DNA from: Homalodisca vitripennis
Lineage: Eukaryota; Arthropoda; Insecta; Hemiptera; Cicadellidae
Direction: 5' to 3'
DNA length: 64,000 nucleotides
Assembly (NCBI RefSeq): GCF_021130785.1
Contig: NC_060207.1
Span: 102,837,001 to 102,901,000, forward strand
In this document: positions 24,576 to 35,230 of the stretch, one piece after another
How positions within the stretch are numbered: position 1 is the first letter of the stretch
How the letters are laid out: the number at the start of each line of letters is the position of its first letter
The notes under the pieces: generated by a model
Told to the model about the DNA's origin: nothing
Seen by the model: the letters and a program-made list of their open reading frames with translations, nothing else
Databases searched by the model: none
Translations under genes and position numbers: made by a program

Positions 24576-25327
24576 GGTACTTTGGGATTATACCGACCAC
24601 ACCCAGACATGAATCGTTATTTCACATTTCGTTTCTACTGATTACTAGATTAGCGTAGAACAATATTCCGTCAATATAAAACAGGAATTGTCTTATCGCA
24701 AACACCTCCCCATCCTCAGACAGAGGTCAAAGTCGAGCGTCTAGTAGATAACGTGATTGCAGAGTCTCGCCGCCCGTTCAGCTGGTGCATCGCTTTGTTG
24801 TACTTCCGTGTTTTACCTCTACATTTCTCCAAACACAAAAATTCAACAAAAACAAACATTTACCAAACTAAACTTTTTATTAAAAAAACACTCAAAACTT
24901 GTTTTTATTCTTGATCACATTCCGCCACCCAAAATGCGAGTGCCTCCGGCCATCAGCGCGGGCTTCGGCAGCACCTTCGGTGCTGCCCCGCGCTGATGTC
25001 GACGAAAGAAAAAACATCCCTCGAGATAGTACCTATCAGTAAAATATCAAATTCTAGAGGGGCTAATCAGAAATATAAATTGAATTGTAATGGAAAGGCA
25101 ATGATGTACCGTGCAAATCACGTGATGCCGCGCGGCCTGCCGTAATCAGGATTCTCGAGAAAGATAAGATAACAGCGACAACAATACCGATCACAATACC
25201 TGGAAATGCTTGTAAGTTTGTAATTTTGTAATTGAAGAGTTGTTTTTTCGTTCTATCATGTTTGTTTCTATAAATTTCTATTTTTGTGTTCTTCATACTG
25301 GTGTGGTCGGTATAATCCCAAAGTACC
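24576..25327. mobile_element. Non-autonomous inverted-repeat element with 8-bp target duplication
   Basis: A 752-bp element starting GGTACTTTGGGATTATACCG and ending in the exact reverse complement; the perfect arms are 28 bp (24576-24603 and 25300-25327). It is flanked by TAAATTTA at 24568-24575 and 25328-25335, an 8-bp target duplication of the kind made by hAT, P or Merlin-type transposases. No coding capacity. It contains a long GC-rich hairpin at 24951-24998. Related pieces lie at 5134, 33360-34260, 34990-35230, 37060-37450 and 63358. It sits inside piggyBac 2, so it inserted after that element. Confidence 0.88.
24951..24998. repeat. GC-rich hairpin within the inverted-repeat element
   Basis: CATCAGCGCGG at 24951-24961 pairs with CCGCGCTGATG at 24988-24998, and GGCAGCACC at 24967-24975 pairs with GGTGCTGCC at 24979-24987 around a 3-base loop, with a 5-base bulge on one side. 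Twenty paired bases in AT-rich surroundings. A degraded version stands at about 33385-33430, followed by the same downstream sequence (ACGAAAAACATCCCTTGAGA). Confidence 0.85.
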
Positions 25328-25501
25328 TAAATTTATATTTCGTATGCTATATTATGTATATACTAAACATTTATACTATTATACATAATTGATAAATTAT
25401 TTTTGTGAAAAGCAAATTTAGGTCAACAATGGATTATATATTGAGAAAACGCAGAAAAATTAAATCATTGACACGGCTACTTTACAAACATGAGTCAAAG
25501 G

Positions 25502-27240
25502 TCAAAAACTTAGTCTATAACAGGTAGCAATGAAAAAGTTATATGTCAACGACGTATGGTATATCCGAAAACATGGAGTTACACACAAGGCAACGTTGCA
25601 GTCTGGGCAATGGTATCTGGATTCACTGCGGATCTTCTTACCGCGTGCGTCCCGCACTCTGCTGCAAATCACACACTGGCGAGTCGGGTGGTCCTTTCCT
25701 GCCGTGGCTGGAATGTATTCAGGGAAATGGCGTTCAATCAGCCTTACTGGGTTGAGAGAGTGGCTTGGTCGTCCCTGTTTCGCCTTCATGTCTTCACTCA
25801 AGTGGATTTCCATTGTTCTTTTGATGACTTCCAATCTGAACATAAGGGGGCTAAGCTGGCCCTCACACTTTTTGTAAAGAAGATACGCGTTCCACATACA
25901 CAGGTCAATAAGATGAAAAAACACTTTATTATAGCACTTTTTTCCTCTTTTCCTAGTGGAAGCGTAGGTGGATATGTGCTGGTCTACACGATCCACTCCA
26001 CCCATTGTGTCATTATAGGCTACCACAATGTTAGGCCTTTTGGTTGTAACGCCCCTTTTCACCACATCCACCATATTTGCTGAGTGAATGGTGGAAAGAA
26101 GGGCAACAATCTTCTTGTCTTGCTATGCAAGGATATTTAATTTCCCTTTTTGGTAAGATACTACATCTCCTTTTTTCAGTTTTTCTTCTTCAGCTCCTTT
26201 TTATTCATTTGCTTAGGGACATCTTTTCTTGACAGTTTTATTGTACCGTAGGTATCAGTCTTATTACTAATAAGAATGTCCGCTAGTTGAGGCGAAGTGT
26301 AAAAGTTATCTGTTGTCAAACAGTAACCTTTCCCCAACAAGTCATTGCACAAGGTTAAAACTACTTGTATGGATTTTGGTAGTTTCTTGAAGTCAGCAGC
26401 TGTCATACCTCCTGGTACCTGTGCATGGCAGCCCTCATGCCCCTTACCAGTGTAAATTGAAAGGTCACACACATATCCACTTTTTGCTTCACATAGCATA
26501 TAACTCTTTATACCAAAGCGAGCTCGCTTTAGTGGTATGAACTGTTTCCAGGACAAACGACCTTTGAACAACAATAAACTCTTATCAACTGTGACATCTC
26601 TTTCAGGTGTAACGCTATGTTTGAATATTGCCCTAAGTTTCTCCAAAACCGGCCAAATTTTATTCAACTTAGGGGTTGGGTGGGTTCTTGGGTTGTATTC
26701 ATTGTTATTTGTAAAATGCAGATATTGTTTTATTTGCTTGAATCTACGATAGGGCATAGATTGTAAAAAGAATGGAGTTGTTATCAACGGATCTTTTGAC
26801 CAATATTGTTCCATTTCAGGTTTTACCAAAACCCCCTGTAGCACAACTAGAGCTAAAAATACTCTGAGTTCACTCACCGACAGCTCAGAAAAAGGTTTGG
26901 CTCTTTGATTTGTCTGAGCGTATTCAGCTGCATACCGGTTGGTTTCGTTACATATCAGCTGACAGAGTTCATCCGGTACATAGTTTTCGAAGAATTCAAG
27001 CACGTCATTGTCTTTATCGAAAGGTCCAACATTTATACTTGGTATAGCTGTAAAAGGAAATCGTGGAGGGGCTGCCGGAGAGTTAGATGTACTTATTTCT
27101 GTCCATACTCGAGCATTGTTCAAGTCCACAGACGAATCTGAATAGGAGTTTCTCTCTGTTTCTGTGTCAGAACCACTACTCTCACTGCCTCTTTCTTCCA
27201 ACTGTCCATTTTCAGAATCATGATCATCGTCACTATTCAT
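25502..27240 (-). pseudogene. piggyBac-like transposase, near-intact
   Basis: ATG at 27240 starts an acidic N-terminus (MNSDDDHDSENGQLEERGSE). Following blocks: LSELRVFLALVVLQGVLVKP near 26860, DVTVDKSLLLFKGRLSWKQF near 26580, FGIKSYMLCEAKSGYVCDLS near 26490, LTTDNFYTSPQLADIL near 26310, IVVAYNDTMGGVDRVDQ near 26010, and a C-terminal cysteine region (CVICSRVRDARGKK ... CPDCNVALC) near 25670-25590. Two lesions are visible: a frameshift at about 26180-26190 in an AAG/GAA-rich run, and an in-frame TAG at about 26130 where a Trp is likely (LA-stop-QDKKIVALLST). Otherwise the roughly 570-residue frame is continuous, the usual length for this family. Confidence 0.88.
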
Positions 27241-27599
27241 TTTAAAACTGTTACGAGAGAAGAGAACAATAAATGAAATACGCTTATAATGACGCACGAA
27301 CAGGTTATGTTGTTCACAGCCACGTGCCACAGCCCACAGTCACAGAGTGATGCAGATTGCAGGCGAGCCAGTGGCGCTGCGCAGTAGACAGACAATCAAC
27401 AAAACGCAATACACCCGGGAGGTGCTGCAGTCTCGCGACAATTCAGGAAACTACATTTACAAGGTCATGCACGAGTTTATTCGGTTTAATCCATTTTGTA
27501 TCAAAAATTAAACTGGGGCCCAAGATAACTCGGGTTAGTCCGTTACTGCACAAATGATGTAAACGAGTACACTCGGGTTAAACCGTTAAGTGGTTTTAA

Positions 27600-28773
27600 A
27601 GAAGATTATTTGAATTATTAATGTAAAATAGTGTTCAGTTTATTTCAGACGCTTGTAAAATCAGAACAGTAAATAAGTTACGTTGTTATAAAATATGATA
27701 AATATTAAGATGTTAATATACATAAGTATAGTAAGTTTCCCACAATACCACAACACAATAATATTTTTAGGGGCGAAAAAAGTAAAAGTCCAAACAAAAC
27801 TATTTTTTGACATATGTAAATTTACTTTTTACTTTTTTAGAAGTTTTCTGATATGGAAAATAGAAAAACCTATTTTAATCCTAAATTTAAAGCTCTAGTA
27901 ATTAATTATATTTTTTAAACGATTTTCAATTCCTATAACATTTTGAAATTTGATCTATCCTTTTTTGCATCGAGATTTTCAATTCTTTGTGATAAGAACT
28001 TTTTCTTCTGCCGCTCATGCTGTATTTATTATACTAATACATAAGGAGCAGAATTTAATATAATTTATTCCAAATGCCGATGCCGAACGTAAATGAATCA
28101 GCTGTCTCTTGGATCCGGTTATTATTTCAAAGGTGGCAGTGTTCACAAGCTTTTGGCCTCTCCATAGTCCGTTCTTCCTTCCGCGATAGCCTAGAAATAT
28201 TGGGGAGAAGCTTACGTTGTAGTTTTATTAAAGTTCAACACTTTCTATTTTTAAATTCCCGTTTCGATTTTTATGTTTCAAGACTTAACCACGAGCTGAT
28301 AATTCTTCGTATATTATGAATGGTTTGTTTATAACATAACTGTCACCTACAAACTTCATGCCGACGAGATACTTGTATTCTAATCATGTTGAATTGGTTT
28401 TAAAAGTGAATTCAATTTTTAAGTAATTTGGAGAATAATGTAACGGATATCAAGAACTTTTTTTAACAGTTTGGGTCTTTTATCAAGTGTAAATCGGTGT
28501 TCCGCAGTGTTGTGTATTACAACACTTGCCATATTTGAAGAGTTATTGTGCTGCCCTACCCAGGAACACACCTTACAGTAGGCCTATTGCCCTATTCTTA
28601 TTTAGTAATGTAACATGTTTTCTCTGTTACTTCTTAGCAAGCCTTCAGCATATTTATATCACCTTAAATTGACAAATAACTAAGGTGATTGTACAGATGT
28701 TACAAATAGCAGTGTTTGGTATTATTTTTGAAAAGGCAATACTGAAAATAAAACATGTCATTACAAACAAGTT
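27600..28773. other. Stretch upstream of the CxxC-module gene
   Basis: No element ends recognised. The promoter and any 5' UTR exon of the gene starting at 28774 may lie here. The frame of that exon is open back to a stop codon near 28727. Confidence 0.4.
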
Positions 28774-29168
28774 ATGGAAAACATGTACATAAAACGTGAA
28801 TCTGGTATGGAAGAGACCTTAAGAAATGTATGTTTTGTGTGTGGCAATGTTGGTCATCCCGATCAGTATTGGCTTCGATCTAAACCGGGAAATAATGCAT
28901 CTGAACCTTACTTTCCATTCCTTGAGACTCATGAACCTCCAGCTAGTTATAGGCACAATAGGCAAGATCCTGCAGTAAAATCATGCTATCTCTGCTACTC
29001 GTTGTTAACACAACAATGGGATCGATATCAAAGAGACAATACACCTCATAGTAGGAGGTTATACTGGTTGAAACGCTGTGATAATGGACCCTATACAGGA
29101 GCTGAGATGGGTATGCAAGGAGAATACGCAGCACAAATATTGGGCCTTAGTGTGGAACCAATGCACAG
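28774..29168 (+). CDS. Unnamed three-module CxxC protein, exon 1
   Basis: I do not recognise the family by name. The exon starts at ATG 28774 and ends at CACAG|GTGAGT with a split codon (two bases). It encodes residues 1-131 with the first module: CFVC at 20-23, PYFPFL at 45-50, CYLC at 71-74, then SLLTQQWDRYQ, then RRLYWLKR and a conserved-looking tail (GAEMGMQGEYAAQILGL). Two CxxC pairs about 50 residues apart suggest one zinc-binding unit. The same CxxC / aromatic-FP / CxxC order recurs in exons 3 and 4+5. No signal peptide or membrane span. Exon 2 takes the frame exactly (AG|A). An upstream exon could exist, since the ATG has no strong start context. Confidence 0.8.
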
Positions 29169-29321
29169 GTGAGTTGAACAAATAAAAGCTTTTTCATGGT
29201 AATCTCCCATGTTCGGTATTCTACCTGTTTCATATAGACCAACATTTTCTTCATGGTGATTGTTATGACACAATTTCAGAATACTCTGATCCTTAGTTTA
29301 AAGAAAAAGAGTAGAGGTTCC

Positions 29322-30934
29322 AGGTAGGGTACGATAAGCGGACCTGGTTTTTTATATCGAAATTGGCAAACGATATTACTTAAGCCTTTGAGTGCCACAG
29401 CATATTTTCCCAATTCATACGCATAAATTGCCGGAGCATTTCCTTCTGTTTTGCAAGCGTCTGGGGAAAAAACTATATTAAAAAAACTATTCAACCGATT
29501 TGAATAATTTTTTTTTTGGTTTGTGTGTTATAAAACAAGGTATTTTTTCCATATAATATTATAATTTTATTTTTATTTACACAAAAAGAATATAGGTTAT
29601 AAAAAAAACTAAAAAATGAAAAAAAATAAATTTCAAGTTTGAACTAAAATTTTATTTATACAATATTTTTTTAATTTTTTTTTAGCTATACCATATGAAA
29701 TAGCATGAAAAACTGAACAAAAATCATGCATAATATGGTGTGTTACAGTAATATTTAACCAAATACTGCAATATATACAAAATACAATAAAAAGCAATTT
29801 TTGTTCAAGCTTGTCAAAAGTTTAGAAACAATGTTATAACTACCCTATTTCACTCAATGAAGTAAGACGACTGTAAAATATTAATTATATAAAAATATAC
29901 ACAGGCCTACAATATAACCTTACTTCTATAACCTTACTTCACCTAAAATCAATAGTTTGATTGGAACTTGCGTTTTACTTCATCGCCAATCCAACAATAA
30001 AACATACGTCACTAAACACGGAAAAAGAAGTTTATAAATGCATTGTAAGTTTTACTGAACACAATTGCAGAATAGTAATAACAACAGTTTTCAGCATAAA
30101 CACACGAAACTAGCACAATGTAAACACACAACGAACGAAACTGTGTAGTTAATGGCAACAAGTAGCAGCTGACCAACTATTGCGTCATCTGTTTTTTTCT
30201 GATGACAAATAACTACAAAGGGGCGGTGAACAATAAAAATCAATCACAATTGATAGTTCGAAACTTGTAAATTGACGTGAAATAAGTTATTTGTTAAAAC
30301 AAAAATGAATTATATGTGATATTAATTAAATAAAAATCGTCTACTGGGTAGATGCCGGCAATTTATGCACATTTCACAACATCTACTATGTAGACGCTGC
30401 GGCACTTAAAGGGTTAATCATAACCACCGATATAATCAATCGATACTGATTAATTATTTTGAACAAATAACTTAAATAATCTACATCAATAGCTGTAAAC
30501 ACTTTCAAATAATACTCGTAAGGTAATATTTCTATTTTACATATTAATAAGTAACATTTGATTATTAAAAATGGCAGTCATTTTAGAAAACTACACGATA
30601 TTGCTTTGAAAGATGATAAGACATGTTTTACGTGGCTTCAACATGTTGGACTCGTACCGAAAAATCCATTATGTGAAATTTGTGGGAAAGAACAACTGTA
30701 ACTGTGAGAGGAGCAAATATGGTCGTCTTCAGTTTTCTTAATTTTGTTTATAATAATTTTTTTCATCACTGTAAATATTAAATCCATATTTTAATTTAAA
30801 ACATATGATTGTTATTGAGGACTATAGATACTTTTATATCGATTGATAGTCTAGGATTTGAGATGTGAATATTAGGTATCGATGATTACATTCTTCGATA
30901 TAAAAAAACCGGGTCCGCTTATCGTACCCTACCC
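29322..30934 (+). mobile_element. Merlin-like DNA transposon relic
   Basis: Inverted ends: AGGTAGGGTACGATAAGCGG at 29322 and the complement of GGGTAGGGTACGATAAGCGG ending at 30934, with similarity continuing to TTTATATCGAA. Flanks are GAGGTTCC (29314-29321) and GAGGTACC (30935-30942), an 8-bp target duplication with one change. Inside, about 30595-30720 encodes ALKDDKTCFTWLQHVGLVP and LCEICGKEQ, which resembles the N-terminal zinc region of Merlin/IS1016-type transposases, but a frameshift follows and no catalytic domain remains. The Merlin assignment rests on that short match plus the 8-bp duplication. Confidence 0.65.
29384..30413. mobile_element. TTAA-type non-autonomous element nested in the Merlin-like element
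   Basis: TTAA (29380-29383) then GCCTTTGAGTGCCACAGC; right end GCTGCGGCACTTAAAGGG (30396-30413) then TTAA (30414-30417). The ends are imperfect inverted repeats of a CCCTTTRAGTGCCRCAGC type, as in piggyBac-related elements. About 1.03 kb, no coding frame. Near the right end stands a TCTACTATGTAGACGC palindrome like those in the sister copy at 30976. Confidence 0.75.
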
Positions 30935-30975
30935 GAGGTACCATTTGTAGTACTACAAACTTCTGGTCTACTTAA

Positions 30976-32008
30976 CCCTTTTAGTGCTAAGGGGTCTGGC
31001 GCATTGCCATACCCAAGAGTGCTAAGTATTTTAGTGCATAAATGCAGAGTTTTAGTAAATTCCTTACTGTTTCCTTATTTGAGGTCATATCTTATTACTT
31101 TTTTTTGTATTGAAGATAAATAACCAATAAACAGAAATAAATACATTTGTTACATATTTGGATTGTTATAAAAAAAATTGTCTTTATAATGTAAATTTTT
31201 TATAATTTTTTTTCACTTTGGCATACAATTAGCCTATAGTATGCAAACAATTTTATATTATTTTTCTGAGGCTACCATCGGAAAGAGCAACTAAAACTAA
31301 ACAATTCCATATACTGTATTTGATTTTATTTTTACACAAAAAATAAAGAAGTGTGGATAATATGTTTAATATGTTGTCTGCGCCAAATTTTGCCCTACAC
31401 ATAGGCCTAATGTTTGAAATGCTCAAGAGAAAAAGTAATACACTTACTATTAGCATAAATGCTTTACTAACTTTATTATTATTTATAAAAGAAGAAATTC
31501 ATGCACAGTTAACACTTTTTTTTACCTAAATAATTGTTTTATTCAGTAATAAAACTATAAAAAAAGGTGAAGTAACTCATCATAACCTGCAATGTTCTTA
31601 TTAGACATAGTTTGTAACTTAGTAAAATATAATACACACGGAAAACACAAATGAAAAATGAAGTAATGCAATGATTTGGAATACTAATGAAGTATTTCAC
31701 AATTATAACACAATTTAATGGATAAAATAAGATAAAACAGAGTAAACAAAGGACAGCGTCAGTTCGCTCGCAATTTAAACATCCGAACTGACCTTTTTAA
31801 TTCAATTTAATAACGACTGGTTGTCGGCAATTAAATATACAAATATTGTAACTCTATGGCTTTTGGATAAACTGTCATCGTTTGCAGCCAGTAACTTGCA
31901 TAACAAACCAATATATATATAAAAATACCCTGCGTCTACAACGTAGACGCTAGCACTTTTACACATAAACGCAGAGTCTACAACGTAGACGCTATAGCAC
32001 TAAAAGGG
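30976..32008. mobile_element. Sister TTAA-type non-autonomous element
   Basis: TTAA (30972-30975) then CCCTTTTAGTGCTAAGGGG; right end TATAGCACTAAAAGGG then TTAA (32009-32012). About 1.03 kb, the same length as the copy at 29384-30413. The right part carries two tandem GCGTCTACAACGTAGACGC palindromes (about 31932-31950 and 31975-31992). No coding frame. Confidence 0.78.
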
Positions 32009-33359
32009 TTAATCTTCAGTATAATCAATAGAAAAGTAAAATTTTAATTTCCTGAAAGAATAGACGTATTGAATCCTATTTGACTCTTAAAAGTAATTTG
32101 TAGAATTGTTATTGCTATCGTTCCTAAAATGGTTTTCAGCTACTTGAGGTCTCACTTCTCTTTGACAAATGCTGCAGAATATTATGAGACATCATCAATA
32201 TTTATGATTAACTAAACTAGTTACCAAAATCAAATTATGTTACAACTGAATTATTTCAAATTACAGTACAGATCAGCTTTTTTTTATCTAAGAGAGAAGT
32301 AATTTAAAGTTGTATGTATAAAAAACTATCTAGGATATGTGTATTTATAAAATATAACAAACAAAACAGTGTAACTTTTAGTGAATTTTTGCTATTTTGA
32401 AGGATAAATGTCAGACAGCTTGTGACAAAAATAACACGTGTTCATTGCCATTGTACTTGTGGCAATTACTCAATTGATGCCATATAAATGATTTTACTTT
32501 GTTTGAATTAACTTTGAACAATACACTGAAAAGAGCAAGCATTAATTAATTGTAAATAGGTAACCTGTAGTTAGAACGTTTTTGTGTTGAATAATAGTTT
32601 AGGTATTTTGAATTGATAATTTGGTTCCTTGATTTGGTTGTAGTGGTGGTTGCTTACTATATTGCAGCTGAGAAAGACAACATTTTATAGTTCTAGTGCG
32701 AGACTGCACATTTGGTTAGAGGCATTCATTATGAAGTCTCGAAAATCTATCTGTTAGATGATCAATAAAAATTCCAGATTGGAGGAAGGTGTGATTATGA
32801 AGCCTTCGGCCAGCAGTGCACACTGCAGTAGCACCTTTCAGTGCTGTTCCCATACTGCTTGCATAAAATAAAATACCCTGATTTAATACGCCCATTTTTT
32901 AATCATTTACAATGCAGTTATTACAATTTATGTATCTCAAATATTAAAAGGTTGTGTAGTATCAATTTTCTTCTATTCAGGACGTTCTTGCTTGGGATTG
33001 TTCTGTTCTGGGCACTTCTTTTTATTCTCTATACTAATTTATCAAGTAATTTAAATTTAAACACCATATTATATGTGGAGGAGCCTCTTTGTTAGCATTA
33101 TAATTGTTTAACTAATGTAATCCTCAGCAACATTAAGGGAGAAGTTAGTACAACTTTGAACCCAAATTTTTAAAAAGCTAATGAAATAAAATAACATATA
33201 ATCTTTGTAAGAAATAATGGATACTTAAAATAGAGTAACTGAACAATATTTGTTTTTTTTTTTCCAAAAGAAAATGCTTAAAAAGTTAACTAAAATAAAT
33301 AAAATAATCAATTTTGGAAACACTGGAAAAAAACCTTTGAATGAAACTAGTAATTTTAT

Positions 33360-34260
33360 GGGCTGACAGTAATGTCACCACCCATCAGCATGGGCTATGG
33401 CATCATGATAGGTGCTGTCCTGTGCTGATCAAGGTAAACGAAAAACATCCCTTGAGATTGTGCAGATCAATAAAATATAAAACTCCAAACAGCTGATCAA
33501 TAACCCAAGAACTAGAGGCATCTAAATTAACTCTTATTGGCAGGCCAATTTTTCACGTCTTTCATGGGTATTTTATAAAATAATATAAGAAATAATAAAA
33601 GTTATTTTATTATGACCTGTCATTTATAATTTTTCTTAAAAGACTGTATTTTGTACTAAGTATCTGTTTTAGCAAAGTAAGTAATCATTTTGTTGTTTTA
33701 TTTCTTTTGCAATATTTGAATTTTTAAATATCTTTTTGGTTTGGGGGGTGGGACCAAACCTACGGAAGTGGTATATATTAGCTAAATCAAAATGACAAAA
33801 TATTCTAATTATTCATAAATTTATCTAGTTTCAGGTAATGTATAGTTTGGTGGACTTAGTACATAAACTTTCATTTTTATATAATAGAACTTGCAATAGA
33901 GCACTTTTATGACATCCAGGGATAATATTATATTGTATTTTTTCTATTCATAAAACAGTATTATTACAATATTATGCAACAGAAAAATACTTTAAAACAT
34001 GTTTATACAAATTGACTAAATAACTTCAAATAACATATCATAGTTCCAAAAAAATGTGGTACTTTAGTATTATCCAGGTGTCTCTTTTTTTTAACAATTT
34101 ATATTACCAGGGTCCTGAGAAAACTACATTAGTAGAAAGAACCAACTATATTTAACTTATTGTGACAATTACATGTCATTATGACAATTTGTTCATATTT
34201 TATGCCACCCAACAGGGAGAAATCTCAGCGAGAAGTAGGCCACTATGTCCCTATCTACTT
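33360..34260. repeat. Degraded member of the GGTACTTTGG / GC-hairpin family
   Basis: At 33380-33475 the sequence follows the hairpin and its downstream flank from 24940-25060 (CATCAGCATGGGC ... GTGCTGATC ... ACGAAAAACATCCC). At 34057 GGTACTTTAGTATTATCCAGG matches the terminal motif. At 34170-34260 it matches 37310-37400 (ACATGTCAxTATGA ... GTCCCTATCTACT). The parts probably belong to one or two old insertions. Confidence 0.55.
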
Positions 34261-34285
34261 CTAATTATTTTGCGATTTATACTTA

Positions 34286-34944
34286 CAGTGGAGTCCCGCT
34301 AATCCGAACGTCGGTTAATCCGAACAGGTCCAGGAGGAATTATTTATAACGATAATGAACAGTTATAGGAACTAATTACATAAAAAATGAAAATGGGTGC
34401 ATCATTTCGTACATAAACAAAGAAAACTTTAATTAAATAGACATAGTATTTTATTAAGACAAATTGTGTACGGTACAGTACATAAATAATGAAGTTAAAT
34501 ACAGTACCAAATTGAAACTTATAAGTTAAGTATGAGTTAAATTACTGTATTAAGAAGTGAAATCAAACAAAAATTGGACGTACAGTACTGATATTATTAT
34601 TGAGTACAATATTAATTGTTAAAAGACATAAATTCAGTTATTGTCTTCTGTCGCATTAAAGAGAGTCTATTGGATGACGCGTAGTTTCGTACAACTATTG
34701 AACGCGTGGACCCGTACAATATCCAGTACGCTCACATTGCTTAACAATAGAACTCTCACACTTAATATGGTAAATGTGCTTAGTATTCGCAAACACGTTT
34801 ATTTGTCAAGAAATACAACTATAACAAAATAGACCCATTCTCAAGTTTAAAACCGTATTTTTCTGTAATTCTGGCTAATCCGAACAATCACATAATCCGA
34901 ATAGGGCTCGGTCCCAATTAGGACGGATTAACGGGACTCTACTG
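34286..34944. mobile_element. Tigger/pogo-like MITE
   Basis: Flanked by TA (34284-34285 and 34945-34946). Left end CAGTGGAGTCCCGCTAATCC, right end the complement of CAGTAGAGTCCCGTTAATCC. The CAGTxGAGTCCC(G/A)xTAATCCGAAC terminus is well known from Tigger/pogo elements. At 659 bp with only a short random frame inside, it is non-autonomous. Second internal copies of TAATCCGAAC occur at 34313 and 34878. Confidence 0.85.
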
Positions 34945-34989
34945 TATTTAGTTCTAGATTAGGTTATCATAAATATGTTACTAGGAATA

Positions 34990-35230
34990 CCAAAGTTTAA
35001 AGATAACCTTTATGAGCGCTCACGTGATCTGAGCTTGAATTTGGGTACTATTTCGAAGGTTTTTCACTAGAAGTGCGGGGTGGTACCGTGCCTCCGAAGC
35101 CCGCATGTCATAACTTTTTCAACATTTGATCACGTTGGATGATCTGGCACGTGATCTGAGGTCTAGAAAGTACTGATTAGAAATGACCATCAGTATGGGC
35201 TTCGAAGCAATGACGAGAATGAAAATGAAG
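34990..35230. repeat. Repeat shared with 6351-6440, partly related to the GC-hairpin family
   Basis: GAGCGCTCACGTGATCTGAG and TTGAATTTGGG match GAGCGCTCATGTCATTTGAG and TTGAATTTAGG at 6356. Nearby GTGCCTCCGAAGCCCGCATG and CAGTATGGGCTTCGAAGCAA resemble the GTGCCTCCGGCCATCAGCGC hairpin flank at 24940. Origin unclear. Confidence 0.4.

Larger units (their letters stand above)
23979..27593 (-). mobile_element. piggyBac-like DNA transposon 2
   Basis: Left end TTAA (23975-23978) followed by CCACTTGACGGT; right end ACCGTTAAGTGG (27582-27593) followed by TTTTAA, where the expected TTAA lies two bases away. The ends match with one difference over 12 bp. Inside both ends a shared subterminal motif appears in opposite sense: ACTCGGGTTA at 27527 and 27571, TTAACCCGAG near 24143. 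The transposase is on the minus strand at 25502-27240. The left part is swollen by (TA)n tracts and a nested 752-bp element. Confidence 0.75.

Noticed and set aside
24988..25020. Possible hammerhead ribozyme core (CTGATG ... CGAAA) beside the GC-rich hairpin
   Set aside because: The core reads CTGATGTCGACGAAAG; the invariant A after CTGATG is absent, there is no proper stem II, and the related copy at 33424 (CTGATCAAGG...ACGAAAA) does not keep the core.
25530..26083. Three overlapping plus-strand frames up to 175 residues
   Set aside because: Antisense to the piggyBac 2 transposase, no recognisable domain.
26176..27330. Idea of a domesticated host piggyBac gene
   Set aside because: The frame is interrupted, the element keeps inverted ends and subterminal repeats, and there are no introns or host-like exons; a mobile copy is the simpler reading.
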